From assembly GCA_029260855.1 (NCBI GenBank), contig JAJDCK010000005.1:1-45929 (forward strand): a stretch of 45,929 nucleotides of DNA, in the 5' to 3' direction. Positions 18,292-26,546 of the stretch are shown here, one piece after another. The notes beneath the pieces were generated by a model. It was not told the DNA's origin. It searched no databases and was given only the letters and a program-made list of their open reading frames with translations. The stretch's first letter is position 1. The number at the start of each line of letters is the position of its first letter. Source of the DNA: Candidatus Saccharimonadota bacterium. GTDB taxonomy: Bacteria > Patescibacteriota > Saccharimonadia > Saccharimonadales > OFTM59. The position numbers and the translations under genes are program-made.

Positions 18292-18320
18292 ATTATGGTT
18301 TACTTACCGGTAATTGCCAA
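18292..18320 (-). promoter_or_regulatory. Leaderless promoter of der
   Basis: On the minus strand: TTGGCA, a 17-nt spacer, CATAAT, then 6 nt to the der ATG. It overlaps the end of the small ORF at 18293-18469. Confidence 0.6.
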
Positions 18321-18469
18321 ATAGCCAGGCCGTGTGGTGCGAAAGGCTCTTGTTCGCCGGGCTCCCATACGACATAAGGTCCAAGCAATGTTGAAAGGCT
18401 GTCGGGTAATCTTGCCTGTAATACCTCAGCCATGCCCGTATAACCTGGTATTACGCTAATCTGCAACAT
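18293..18469 (-). CDS. Small hypothetical protein, 58 residues
   Basis: This frame fills most of the gap between the pseudouridine synthase and der. It begins MLQISVIPGYTGMAEVLQAR and ends with TAA 7 nt before the der start codon. The composition looks protein-like (hydrophobic/polar alternation, Pro-Gly turns, Trp), with no membrane segment. GGAG lies about 15 nt upstream of the first ATG, which is rather far; the second ATG (residue 13) is an alternative. I do not recognise it. If real, the der promoter lies inside its 3' end. Confidence 0.45.
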   Translation of the reverse strand: MLQISVIPGYTGMAEVLQARLPDSLSTLLGPYVVWEPGEQEPFAPHGLAIWQLPVSKP

Positions 18470-18525
18470 ACAAACTCAAACTCCGAAAAATTAATTCACT
18501 TGCTATTTTAGCAAATTATTGTAAT

Positions 18526-19188
18526 TTATGTAAGTGTTTTATACGTACCTGTATTAAGACCACTTAATTTATAAGTATAAAAATCCGTGCGTTGGAGTTT
18601 AGTAAGCACATAACCCATAGAGCCGAAGGTGCGGCGGATTTGGCGGTTCTTGCCTTCTGTCATTGTAACCTTCCAGACGAAGCCCTTATCGTCGAGCGGC
18701 TCGAGTTCAAACTTACTGATTCCGTCGTTCAGTTGGACGCCGTCTTTGGTGATTTTGTCGTGGTCTTCAGGCGCGAGTGAACGGCCTAAGCGGACTTCGT
18801 AGACCTTGGTCTTTTTAAAACTTGGGTGCGTCAGCTGGTAGGATAGCTGGCCGTCATCAGTCATTAGTAATAAGCCGGAAGAATCTTTATCTAAACGGCC
18901 AATTGGCTTTAGTTTGCGCAGGTGTGGCGGAAGCAAATTATAAATAGTCCTACTGCCCTGCCCGACTCTAGAACACACATATCCGACAGGCTTATTCAGC
19001 ATTATGGTTATGGTCTTGACAGGGGGTGTAATAGCGCGCTTGTCAAGGGTCACAGTGTCGTTTGGCCCAACAGTCTGTCCTAGCTCAACTGGCCGGCCGT
19101 TAATGGCAACTCGCCCTTCGGCAATAGCCCTATCGGCTGCGCGGCGACTTAAACCTGTAGCATTAGCTACAAAAACATTGATTCTCAT
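18526..19188 (-). CDS. rRNA pseudouridine synthase, RsuA/RluB family
   Basis: It converts a specific rRNA uridine to pseudouridine. 220 residues: an N-terminal S4 RNA-binding domain (about 1-55) and a catalytic domain with the motif GRLDKDSSGLLLMTDDG, where the Asp of RLD is the nucleophile. The later KTKVYEVRL and EGKNRQIRR motifs are typical for the RsuA/RluB/RluE/RluF branch. The exact target base cannot be assigned. An extended -10 (TGC then TAGACT, 19195-19200) ends 6 nt before the ATG, so the transcript is probably leaderless. Confidence 0.9.
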   Translation of the reverse strand: MRINVFVANATGLSRRAADRAIAEGRVAINGRPVELGQTVGPNDTVTLDKRAITPPVKTITIMLNKPVGYVCSRVGQGSRTIYNLLPPHLRKLKPIGRLDKDSSGLLLMTDDGQLSYQLTHPSFKKTKVYEVRLGRSLAPEDHDKITKDGVQLNDGISKFELEPLDDKGFVWKVTMTEGKNRQIRRTFGSMGYVLTKLQRTDFYTYKLSGLNTGTYKTLT

Positions 19189-19213
19189 ACGATTAGTCTA
19201 GCAAAGATTGATT

Positions 19214-20146
19214 TTATAGTGCGATGGAGTTTGGGCTATCCCCGTCCCGTTGAGTACTACCTGGATCTGTGGTCGTATCAAGGGGTTTATTGGGTATTGG
19301 TGTGGCAACGACAGGGTTGTCTGGCGTTATCACCGAACTGACTGTTGGTTGTGGTGCTTGCTCGCCTGTGTTTTCTTTTTCAAGTAAGGCGTTCAAGTCT
19401 GGCTTGCCGGATAGATCGTTGATTGGCTGTATGATCCTTTTTCTAGACGAAGCATTGCTGTCGTCATCATTAGTGTCTGTAGGCTCTGTTCCTTTATCTC
19501 CATCTAGAAGGTTGTTGACTGCATCGGTTAGCTTCTCTGCTGTCTCTGTAGCTTGTTTGGTTTCGTCAACTGTCGGGGGCTCTTGGACGGGGATGGGGTT
19601 GTTATTGTTTACCTGTATGTTTGTAGCCGGAGGCTGCACGGTGGGTGGGTTTGTTGCTGGCGGTTCCGTGGGTGCGGCTGAAGGCGGGTCGTCCGCAATG
19701 GGCGTTGCAGCAGGAGATGGCTGTGGCGCTGCTGCAAACACGGCATCATTCGACGGGCTCATAGGGGTTGGAGCGTCCTCGCCCTGCAAAACTTCTCTTG
19801 CAACTTTGGCTACATCCTCTAGGGTCACCTGGGACTTGACCAAATAACGATCTGCGCCTAGCTTGTCGGCGCGGGTCTTGTCTTCGGCTTGAGAGAGCGC
19901 TGTCATCATAATGACTTTGGTGTCTTTTGTCTCCGGAGTACTTCGCAATATGTCAAGCATGTCAAAACCACTGATTTTGGGCATCATAACATCGGAAATT
20001 ATAAGGTCAGGGCGCTCCTTGACGGCTAGAGCAAGAGCCTCCTCGCCGTCTTTAGCGGAAACGATCTCGTAGCCTTCAGCTAGAAGGCGCGCTTCGTAGA
20101 TTTCGCGCAGGTTGTTGTCGTCTTCGACCAACATTATTTTTGCCAT
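19214..20146 (-). CDS. Response regulator with long disordered tail
   Basis: 310 residues. Receiver domain at 1-122: VEDD acidic pair, phospho-acceptor D52 in SDVMMPK, MMTA switch threonine, and LVKSQ lysine. The remaining about 185 residues are rich in Pro, Thr, Asn and Asp, with repeated PPAT/PPTV runs and no recognisable fold, so there is no visible DNA-binding output domain. It is encoded 80 nt after the histidine kinase and has its own promoter, so it is the likely partner. It may act by protein contacts. Confidence 0.85.
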   Translation of the reverse strand: MAKIMLVEDDNNLREIYEARLLAEGYEIVSAKDGEEALALAVKERPDLIISDVMMPKISGFDMLDILRSTPETKDTKVIMMTALSQAEDKTRADKLGADRYLVKSQVTLEDVAKVAREVLQGEDAPTPMSPSNDAVFAAAPQPSPAATPIADDPPSAAPTEPPATNPPTVQPPATNIQVNNNNPIPVQEPPTVDETKQATETAEKLTDAVNNLLDGDKGTEPTDTNDDDSNASSRKRIIQPINDLSGKPDLNALLEKENTGEQAPQPTVSSVITPDNPVVATPIPNKPLDTTTDPGSTQRDGDSPNSIAL

Positions 20147-20188
20147 TTGGTTCGGTCTTCCTTTTTCTTGACTATTATTTTACCTGTT

Positions 20189-20217
20189 ATTATAACGAAC
20201 GCTTATGTTTTAGTCTA
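20189..20217 (-). promoter_or_regulatory. Promoter of the response regulator
   Basis: Minus strand: TAGACT, a 17-nt spacer, perfect TATAAT. The leader is about 35 nt and holds AGGAAG. Confidence 0.65.
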
Positions 20218-20226
20218 GGCAGCGCG

Positions 20227-21954
20227 TTAGTTTATGGGTTGCGAAAGTGTTAATGCTTTCTCTGCTTCGGAAGCCTGTAGCTCAGTCGCCTTTTGGCTGC
20301 TGACCCTTGGCAGATTAATGTAGAATGTACTACCTTTGTTCAACTCACTTTCTACCCAGACGCGCCCATTATAAAGTTCAATTATTTTGCGACAAATAAA
20401 AAGCCCTAGCCCGGTGCCGCCAATTGTGCGCGTTGCCGAGCTGTCTACTCTGTAAAACTTCTGAAAAAGGTGCGGAACATCATCAGCTGGTATGCCTGCA
20501 CCAGTGTCCTTGATATATATCTGGATGACCTCGTTGTTGCCGGTCAGACCGACAGATATTTTGCCTGCTTCGGTGTATTTGGTGGCGTTGTCGAACAGGT
20601 TGGTGATCACTTCTCGTATACGATCCGGATCAACATGGACATAATATAGCGGTTTGATCACCTTGCTGCCCGCAGTCACATGCTCCTCCGAGCCGATTAC
20701 GAAGTCCATCATTAAGCCTTTCTTCTCGGCTGTAAATCTCAAAGAATCGGTCAGCTGCTCAAGATACGAACCCATCTCTACCACGACAGGATGGCTGACA
20801 AGTCGTCCGTCTTCTGCTCGGGCGCTTGTTAAGAGATCCTGAAAAAGCTTGCCAAGGTGCTGAGTTGAAGAATGTGCTTTTTCCAAAAAACCCCGCGCCT
20901 TGCTGTCAATGGACGATACTTTGTCGTTTAGAGCTAAAGCTAAATAGCCTTCTATGGCTGCGACAGGTGTGCGCATTTCATGAGAAGCCGTGCTAATAAA
21001 ATCTGCCCGGCGCTTTTCTTCTGCGCGACTAACGCTGATATCTCTTATTATAGCTACGGCACCGCTCACGGTTTTGGTTTTCGGTAATATGACCGGCGAG
21101 ACCACGATGGATACTACGATTGACTTGCCGTCACGCTTGACTAACAGCTTGTCGGCGCTAATAGTTTCGAGCTGACCAAAGATTGCTTTTAACGGATTCC
21201 CCGTATCATTAATCGGCTTGTTATCCTCTTCCAACAACTTTACGACAAGTTGAACGTCAAGGCCTATAGCCTCATCTACCTCCCACCCAGTCAACCTGGC
21301 AGCAGCTGGGTTGATTAGACTAATTTTTCCCTCAGGCGTAATTACCACTAAACCGTCACTGATGGACTGAATGAGCATCTCGGCTTGTTGCTGGTTTGTT
21401 TTGAGCTGACCAGTTAGTTTCTGGACTCGCTTTGTCTCGTGGTCAATGTATAAATTGCGCCAGATTAGGTAGCCAATTGCACCAATCAAATAAGTACCAA
21501 CGACAGCGCCGACAGTGATTATGTCCAGTTGCTGAGTGCCAGCCTCCCCGGTAGCTACAAGGACAAAATATAGTGTCATTAGAAAACCGATAGCAGCCAC
21601 CACATATACGCCGAACAGTCCGCTGAAGAACGCTTGTATAGCCCAGAGCACCCAATACTGGGAGTGTAGCTGGCCAGTATCTTGCATAAGACTGATCACA
21701 TTTAGGGTTAGTAGCATTGCGGATATAAGAGCGGCTATCCAGGGGCTAGTTTTTGCCCTTAACCTGAAGAATATAAGGCCATAAATAATCTGCACGAATC
21801 CAATTATGGCTGTTATGGCAATAAAACCATTTTCAGGGTTGAGAATGCCTGTAGGCATGGTCAAAGCAACAATGCTAGCTACAGTCAGTAGCAGGCCCAA
21901 GCTCGTTACGGCCCAGTTGTACCAGTAATAATACTTATCAGATACGGACTGCAT
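20227..21954 (-). CDS. Membrane sensor histidine kinase with PAS domain
   Basis: 575 residues. The N-terminal part has six to seven membrane segments (about 12-170) and may sense a membrane or small-molecule signal. A PAS domain follows (about 190-305, starting near MLIQSISDGLVVI). The HisKA domain has H325 in STASHEMRTPVAA. The HATPase_c domain shows the N box (NLFDNATKY), DTGAGIPADD and GGTGLGLFICR. All catalytic motifs look intact. The next gene on the same strand encodes the response regulator. Confidence 0.93.
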   Translation of the reverse strand: MQSVSDKYYYWYNWAVTSLGLLLTVASIVALTMPTGILNPENGFIAITAIIGFVQIIYGLIFFRLRAKTSPWIAALISAMLLTLNVISLMQDTGQLHSQYWVLWAIQAFFSGLFGVYVVAAIGFLMTLYFVLVATGEAGTQQLDIITVGAVVGTYLIGAIGYLIWRNLYIDHETKRVQKLTGQLKTNQQQAEMLIQSISDGLVVITPEGKISLINPAAARLTGWEVDEAIGLDVQLVVKLLEEDNKPINDTGNPLKAIFGQLETISADKLLVKRDGKSIVVSIVVSPVILPKTKTVSGAVAIIRDISVSRAEEKRRADFISTASHEMRTPVAAIEGYLALALNDKVSSIDSKARGFLEKAHSSTQHLGKLFQDLLTSARAEDGRLVSHPVVVEMGSYLEQLTDSLRFTAEKKGLMMDFVIGSEEHVTAGSKVIKPLYYVHVDPDRIREVITNLFDNATKYTEAGKISVGLTGNNEVIQIYIKDTGAGIPADDVPHLFQKFYRVDSSATRTIGGTGLGLFICRKIIELYNGRVWVESELNKGSTFYINLPRVSSQKATELQASEAEKALTLSQPIN

Positions 21955-22092
21955 TAGTACGGCCCGCCTGATACTGTGTGAATTTTAATTTTTTTTGTGT
22001 TCATAAATAGCCCACCATATGAAAAAGCTGCGCCATGTAAGCGCTTACGCTTCAGTATACGGTAAAGCCTATATTTTGTTTAGCTGTGGGTG

Positions 22093-22368
22093 TTAGGCTG
22101 CGTTACCGGGCGGATGTGTGGGTGGTGGTCTGTGATGGGCCGAAGGCGCCTCGCCAATAGGGATGACGACAGCCTGCTGCTCTGGCGGCCGACTAACAGG
22201 GTCTTGATCCTTATCAACGATGCTGTTGGCTGCAACGGGCGCGGATAACCCAAGCAAGAATCTAGCGAGTCGGTCTTGCGCTGATACAGGCCGAAATGGA
22301 TTAGATTCGTATCGCTCCGAGAGCCCTCGGACTAAAGCTTCTACGCCGAGCGTCACATCAGGGAACAT
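22093..22368 (-). CDS. Small hypothetical protein, 91 residues
   Basis: I do not recognise it. It starts MFPDVTLGVEALVRGLSERY after GGAGAAAG placed well upstream, so translation is credible. The first half looks helical and the second half is proline-rich and probably disordered, ending PPPTHPPGNAA. No membrane segment or signal peptide is seen. It lies just outside the left end of the integrated element. Confidence 0.6.
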   Translation of the reverse strand: MFPDVTLGVEALVRGLSERYESNPFRPVSAQDRLARFLLGLSAPVAANSIVDKDQDPVSRPPEQQAVVIPIGEAPSAHHRPPPTHPPGNAA

Positions 22369-22451
22369 ACACTTTCTCCATAATCGTCATTTTAACCTAA
22401 AGAATGTATATTTGACAAATAGCAAAAACTAACACGCTACCATGACTGATC

Positions 22452-22473
22452 TGGTGATCCCAAGGGGAATCGA
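22452..22473 (+). repeat. attL-like copy of the tRNA-Glu 3' end
   Basis: 22 bp identical to 28320-28341. Only the tRNA 3' end is present here; the following bases (from 22474) do not continue the tRNA, so this is the junction copy created by integration. Confidence 0.85.
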
Positions 22474-22600
22474 CCTACCTTCGGCAGGCCCATGATTTTC
22501 ATACTGCAAGCATGGCCTGCAATCTGAAAAGTCCTCTTGCTAAGCGCCACTGGCGCTTCTCGCCCTGTTGGGCAACAGGCGCTTCGGTCCACTATAAATC

Positions 22601-22639
22601 AATCTAAAAAGCCCACCATGGAGGTGAGCTCTTTAGATT
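22601..22639 (-). terminator. Terminator shielding the element's left end
   Basis: Read leftward, AGCTCACC pairs with GGTGGGCT around TCCAT and is followed by TTTTTA. An outer 8-bp stem (22601-22608 with 22632-22639) extends it. It would stop transcripts leaving the element toward the left flank. Confidence 0.65.
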
Positions 22640-22765
22640 GGTGAACCTCGTTGAATCGCATTGGAACGATATCCTTATGGAGTTCAGGCGACTCCATCAT
22701 CTTATGAAGGGACTATCTCTGGCATAGGGCATCGCTGTAGTAGTGGAACTAACAACGCAATAGAG

Positions 22766-22815
22766 TATAATGACACTAATAGCATAACAGAGGCGATTAC
22801 TTGGTGGTGTAATCG
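22766..22815 (+). promoter_or_regulatory. Promoter and leader hairpin of the ParB-like gene
   Basis: TATAAT at 22766-22771 has a poor -35 (GTGGAA, 17-nt spacer). In the leader, CGATTAC 22794-22800 pairs with GTAATCG 22809-22815, a 7-bp hairpin just upstream of the AGAGGTG ribosome-binding site. It could be a binding site for translational or transcriptional autocontrol. Confidence 0.55.
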
Positions 22816-22826
22816 GTAAGAGGTGT

Positions 22827-24254
22827 ATGAAAGTAAGAGACACAATCAAAGTCGACATAATTAAGCTAAAGCTGGATGTTGATAACCCACGATTTGCCGA
22901 ACTGTACAACGGTAGTGATAATCAGGATGATTTAATAGAGTACCTTTTGAATTCTGAATCGGCTACTGCTATCGTTAAAGAATTACACGACTCTCAGGAG
23001 TACTACGCTGACCGCCCGTTATGGGTAATAAAACAAAAAGACGGCAACTACTTAGTAAAGGATGGTAATCGGCGGCTTTCAGCTGTTTTAGCTCTACGCT
23101 CTCCAACTAAGTTCGGGTTGACCGTGCCCCGTCAGACTGTTGATGAAGTTCCAGTTATTGTGTACGACACGGAAGATGAGGTAAACAAACGTGTTCGCCT
23201 TGAACATATTCAAAGCTCTTTTAGGGGCTGGGACAGGATTGCTAAGGCTTTAGAAGTTTATAAAATGCGTTCAAGTGGCGCTTCTGTCGATAGCCTTAGA
23301 GAGCTAGATTCGGAACCAAATCAGTTGACAAAATTAGCAAGTTTTTACTATGCAGCTGTTGCTGTAGGTAAGGATGACTTGAAGGTATTACTACGCAAAG
23401 GGCGTGGAAATACAGGTGGAAAAACAATTGTATTTGAACGCCTATTCACCTACCGTACAAAATGCGGTTACGATTTCAGTGGTAAGGCTGGTGGTTACGA
23501 GATAATTATTACAGACCAGGCTCAGTTTGACTCATATATAAATGCTATGGTCGAACTTCTAAAAGCCGATACGGATATTACCCATAAAACGGCTGACACC
23601 GAAAAAGAGACATTTCTTGACAGGCTCAAGCCTTACGGCTTCACACCATCAAGCAAACCCTCTTCTGGTACAAAGGGTAAAACTACGGGAGGAGCGACAA
23701 CCACAGCTACCGCTACTGCGCCAGGCGGAGCTACTCAGCCCACGACTACTACTCCGCCATCCCCTCGTAAGAGTATTAAGACAACTCCAAAATATGCGAG
23801 AAAAGCTATTCCTCGTGCTGTTGACGACCTCGTAAAAGAGGGGTTCAATCTTGATGCCGTATTCTTCACTAATTCAAAAGTCGCCATGAGCCGGGTTATC
23901 TTTGAGGCAGTACTAAAGTATGTAGTCGAGAACACGGAATTCTCGCTTGGCAAGAAACTTAGTGACTCTAACTATTTTCGCAATGCCTACTACAACGGAC
24001 ATGGCAACAAACGACCTGTGACCAACTTTGATAAGTTGAAAGACCTGTTTACTGAGCTCGTTCTAGATACGGGCAAAAAGAAGGCTTTTGTAGACTTTGA
24101 CCTTGAACGTCCACACCAAATCATACATAACTACAATGTAACTGCCGTGCCGAAGGACGCTACAACGATTTGCGATAACCTCATGCCGCTGGTTGAGTTC
24201 CTGTTGCAGGAAGAGCAAGACCTGCTGAATAGTCTCGACAAGAATAAGCTATAA
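22827..24254 (+). CDS. ParB/Srx-fold N-terminal protein with C-terminal helical domain
   Basis: 475 residues in three parts. The N-terminal part (about 1-125) fits a ParB/sulfiredoxin-like domain: it opens with a DNPRF motif and has KDGNRRLSAVLAL, the arginine-rich box of ParB-type nucleotide-binding or nuclease domains. A middle helical part is followed by a Thr/Pro/Gly-rich linker (about 270-320). The C-terminal part is helical and ends with RPHQIIHN, which fits an R-x(5)-H spacing seen in HEPN-type domains, only a weak hint. The gene is followed 7 nt later by a DNA methyltransferase, so the two likely work together in DNA modification, defence or element maintenance. No partner ParA is seen. 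Confidence 0.72.
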   Translation: MKVRDTIKVDIIKLKLDVDNPRFAELYNGSDNQDDLIEYLLNSESATAIVKELHDSQEYYADRPLWVIKQKDGNYLVKDGNRRLSAVLALRSPTKFGLTVPRQTVDEVPVIVYDTEDEVNKRVRLEHIQSSFRGWDRIAKALEVYKMRSSGASVDSLRELDSEPNQLTKLASFYYAAVAVGKDDLKVLLRKGRGNTGGKTIVFERLFTYRTKCGYDFSGKAGGYEIIITDQAQFDSYINAMVELLKADTDITHKTADTEKETFLDRLKPYGFTPSSKPSSGTKGKTTGGATTTATATAPGGATQPTTTTPPSPRKSIKTTPKYARKAIPRAVDDLVKEGFNLDAVFFTNSKVAMSRVIFEAVLKYVVENTEFSLGKKLSDSNYFRNAYYNGHGNKRPVTNFDKLKDLFTELVLDTGKKKAFVDFDLERPHQIIHNYNVTAVPKDATTICDNLMPLVEFLLQEEQDLLNSLDKNKL

Positions 24255-24261
24255 TAAAAGC

Positions 24262-25128
24262 ATGAGCTTCTTCTCTCCGTTGCGTTACCCTGGTGGTAAA
24301 AATAAATTGTCCAAATTTATTGATAAACTGTGCGTGGATAATGGTACGACTGGACATTACGTTGAACCTTATGCTGGCGGTGCTTCAGTGGCTCTTCATT
24401 TACTTATGACTGGGCGAGTTCGAGAAATTACTATCAACGACCTCGACAGAGCTATATATGCTTTCTGGTTCTCGGTTGTTAATAATACCGACGAACTCTG
24501 TAAGTTAATTGAAGGTACACCAATTACTACCACTGAGTGGGAGAAACAAAAGCAGATACTTTCTAATAAGAGTGGTGAATCTGACGTTGTGTTGCTTGGT
24601 TTCGCCACTCTCTTCCTAAATAGAACCAACTTTTCTGGTGTATTGAACGGTGGAATGATTGGCGGTAAGAACCAAACTGGAAATTACAAGCTCGATTGTC
24701 GGTTCAACAAGACGGAGATTATTAGAAAGATTAGAGCCATTGCCGAATATCGTGATTATATCCACGTCACAAATCTGGATGCCATTACACTTGTCGATAG
24801 AGTCTCTGCCGACAGTAATACTATTTTCTACTTCGACCCCCCGTACTACATGAAAGGCCCCTCACTTTACATGAACCATTACAGGCATGATGACCACAAG
24901 GCAGTGAGTGAGGCTATAAAGTCCATACCAAATGCCAAGTGGGTAGTCTCTTATGACGACACAGAAGAAATACACGAACTATATGCTGGCCAGCGGTTCA
25001 TTAACTACTCTTTTACGCATAGTGCAGGTCGCTCTAGGCAAGGAAACGAAGCCGTATTCTTTAGTGATAATCTCAATATTGACTTGAACTTACACCCTGT
25101 AAGTTTGACGCCAATATCTTTAAACTAG
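24262..25128 (+). CDS. D12-class DNA adenine N6-methyltransferase
   Basis: 288 residues, the Dam/DpnM-type size. N-terminal SAM motif: SPLRYPGGKNKL, then VEPYAGGASVALHLL. Catalytic motif DPPY at D192-Y195 (FYFDPPYY). The TNFSG region is also typical of the family. It methylates N6 of adenine in an unknown site. No restriction enzyme is adjacent, unless the ParB-like protein acts as one. TATAAT (24250-24255) ends 6 nt before the ATG, so besides read-through from the upstream gene a leaderless transcript is possible. Confidence 0.92.
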   Translation: MSFFSPLRYPGGKNKLSKFIDKLCVDNGTTGHYVEPYAGGASVALHLLMTGRVREITINDLDRAIYAFWFSVVNNTDELCKLIEGTPITTTEWEKQKQILSNKSGESDVVLLGFATLFLNRTNFSGVLNGGMIGGKNQTGNYKLDCRFNKTEIIRKIRAIAEYRDYIHVTNLDAITLVDRVSADSNTIFYFDPPYYMKGPSLYMNHYRHDDHKAVSEAIKSIPNAKWVVSYDDTEEIHELYAGQRFINYSFTHSAGRSRQGNEAVFFSDNLNIDLNLHPVSLTPISLN

Positions 25129-25319
25129 ATTTGTACTTGAGTGCAGCATACGAAGGTGGGGTGCGGTAGGGGTCGCCGAGGTTGGCGGTCTAAGCCATGT
25201 TTGATGGGGTACTACTTTATACCATAAGCGTAACATAAGTAAAAAACGAAATATCCATACTTCCACATCTGTAAATCTGCGGGTTCCTAGCGGTTTTTGG
25301 TTATGTTTAATTATATGTA

Positions 25320-25814
25320 TTAGTAGCTTGTAGGAATGACTTTACATACTTCATCAAGAAGCTCATCAGGACTCATGTTAAGGTTTTGATTTAAGTCTTT
25401 GAACTCCATTGTTATCATGACGTAGACCATAGTCTGGAAGTTATTTGGATGTTCAAGTTTGTCTGCAATCTTGGCGGTGTATGCACTTAATCGTAATAGC
25501 TCATCAGGTTTTCTGAAACCAGTTCTTGCTGATGCAGTCATCAACCGTAGCTCTTCCTTACTTGCGTTAGGATTCTTGCTTTTGTTTAAGTCATACATTT
25601 TCTTCTGCGTCTTGGCTATTGAGACAGGACTACCAGCTTTTTTAAATAGACCGCCTATCCATTTGAATACAGCTACGACCCAGAAGAAGAGTCCGAACCA
25701 TACAAGAATGCCTGCAAACATAGTTGGTAGCAGGTCGAATATACTTGGCAGTAGTAGTACAAGACCAATGATGAATAGTTGATAGGGTTTGATGCTCTTT
25801 CTTTGTTTCGACAT
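25320..25814 (-). CDS. Hypothetical two-TM membrane protein of the element
   Basis: 164 residues. The ATG at 25814 has AAGGAG at a good distance. Two hydrophobic segments (about 12-30 and 33-54) are followed by a cytoplasmic helical domain rich in Lys and charged residues (about 58-160). I do not recognise the family. It is the only gene of the element on this strand. Possible roles such as exclusion or toxin/immunity are guesses without motif support. Confidence 0.7.
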   Translation of the reverse strand: MSKQRKSIKPYQLFIIGLVLLLPSIFDLLPTMFAGILVWFGLFFWVVAVFKWIGGLFKKAGSPVSIAKTQKKMYDLNKSKNPNASKEELRLMTASARTGFRKPDELLRLSAYTAKIADKLEHPNNFQTMVYVMITMEFKDLNQNLNMSPDELLDEVCKVIPTSY

Positions 25815-25837
25815 ATTTACTCCTTTAAATAAAAAAC

Positions 25838-25960
25838 GACACCACGCTTGGTGTCTAAACCAGTAACAGAGTTATTAAGCCCTAATTACTTCGCATGGTG
25901 CCGTTTTCTAGGCTTAATACCACGCAAAGTTACTTGCGGTTCTCTATGACTGGTTTAGAC
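25838..25960. promoter_or_regulatory. Nested and alternative hairpins in the element control region
   Basis: GACACCA 25838-25844 pairs with TGGTGTC 25849-25855. Overlapping it, the 12-bp arm 25853-25864 pairs perfectly with 25949-25960, and inside that ATTAAGCC 25874-25881 pairs with GGCTTAAT 25911-25918; a GCAA/TTGC hairpin follows near 25924-25937. The first and long stems share bases 25853-25855, so they compete. A near-match of the first arm also lies at 25893-25903. This could be an RNA switch, an origin or a recombination site. Confidence 0.55.
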
Positions 25961-25980
25961 TCTTCTACTATACCTCAAAA

Positions 25981-26163
25981 CTTGCATTTTTACGATTTCT
26001 GACCCCTGAGACAAAACGCAAAACTCTCGTCCTAAATCAAAAGATGATGTTATACCCGTCTTGCATGTAAAAGCGTGTGTTTTTCCCATTTTTTACAGTA
26101 AGTTCGTCAATTATTTTGCATCTAAAATTAGAAGTTGAGTATTAGTACGTTTTGCAAATAAAA
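25981..26163 (+). repeat. Four imperfect TTTGCATNTAAAA-type repeats
   Basis: Similar 13-mers start at 25981, 26060, 26115 and 26151, all in the same orientation, in an AT-rich gene-free stretch (25961-26244). The spacing is 79, 55 and 36 nt. They resemble iterons or binding sites for an element-encoded protein, but the spacing is irregular and no replication initiator is encoded here. Confidence 0.35.
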
Positions 26164-26244
26164 ACGCAAAAAATCAATCAAGTCCAGGGGCGTTTCTAGC
26201 AACATGGGGTGTTATGGCTGGCGATACCTGCAAGCATAATCAAG

Positions 26245-26275
26245 TTGACAAGGCCACAGTATTGTAGTGTATAAT
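26245..26275 (+). promoter_or_regulatory. Upstream promoter of the recombinase unit (P1)
   Basis: TTGACA and TATAAT with a 19-nt spacer, longer than optimal. It may need an activator or a change in DNA twist. Confidence 0.55.
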
Positions 26276-26317
26276 ACAACACATATTTGTCAGAGGTCGT
26301 AGGTGTTAACAGGGGTA

Positions 26318-26346
26318 TTGACTTTTACGCTTATGTTTGATATAAT
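26318..26346 (+). promoter_or_regulatory. Main promoter of the recombinase unit (P2) with long leader
   Basis: TTGACT, a 17-nt spacer, TATAAT. About 190 nt of leader separate it from the first gene; in it CACTCG (26376-26381) can pair with CGAGTG (near 26423-26428), a short GCC/GGC hairpin is followed by six T near 26403-26415, and GTGCT/AGCAC forms a small hairpin close to the start. Attenuation of recombinase expression is possible. Confidence 0.65.
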
Positions 26347-26546
26347 ACCAGCAAGTAAAAAATATCTATTGAGCCACTCGGCATAGTAATCACTAGCCCA
26401 GAGAGGCATTTTTTAATTTAGAGCGAGTGTAGGTCTCAGTCTTATTTTTTATTTACAAATAATAATTAACAGCGACCACACGTATGCCCTCTCGAGAATC
26501 TTGAAACGGGTGTCAACTTGGTGCTTACAAGCACGAGGTATTTTTA

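Larger units (their letters stand above)
22474..22826. other. Left-end non-coding region of the element
   Basis: No gene. It contains several hairpins: an imperfect GCAGGC...GCCTGC stem at 22484-22520; AAGCGCC/GGCGCTT near 22533-22550; CCTGTT/AACAGG near 22564-22578; ATGGAGT 22677-22683 with ACTCCAT 22691-22697. The leftward terminator at 22601-22639 and the ParB promoter (22766-22771) also lie here. The density of hairpins next to attL may reflect recombinase or processing sites. Confidence 0.5.

Noticed and set aside
22452-22473. Truncated tRNA gene
   Set aside because: Only the 22-nt 3' end is present and it abuts unrelated sequence; it is better explained as an attachment-site duplicate.
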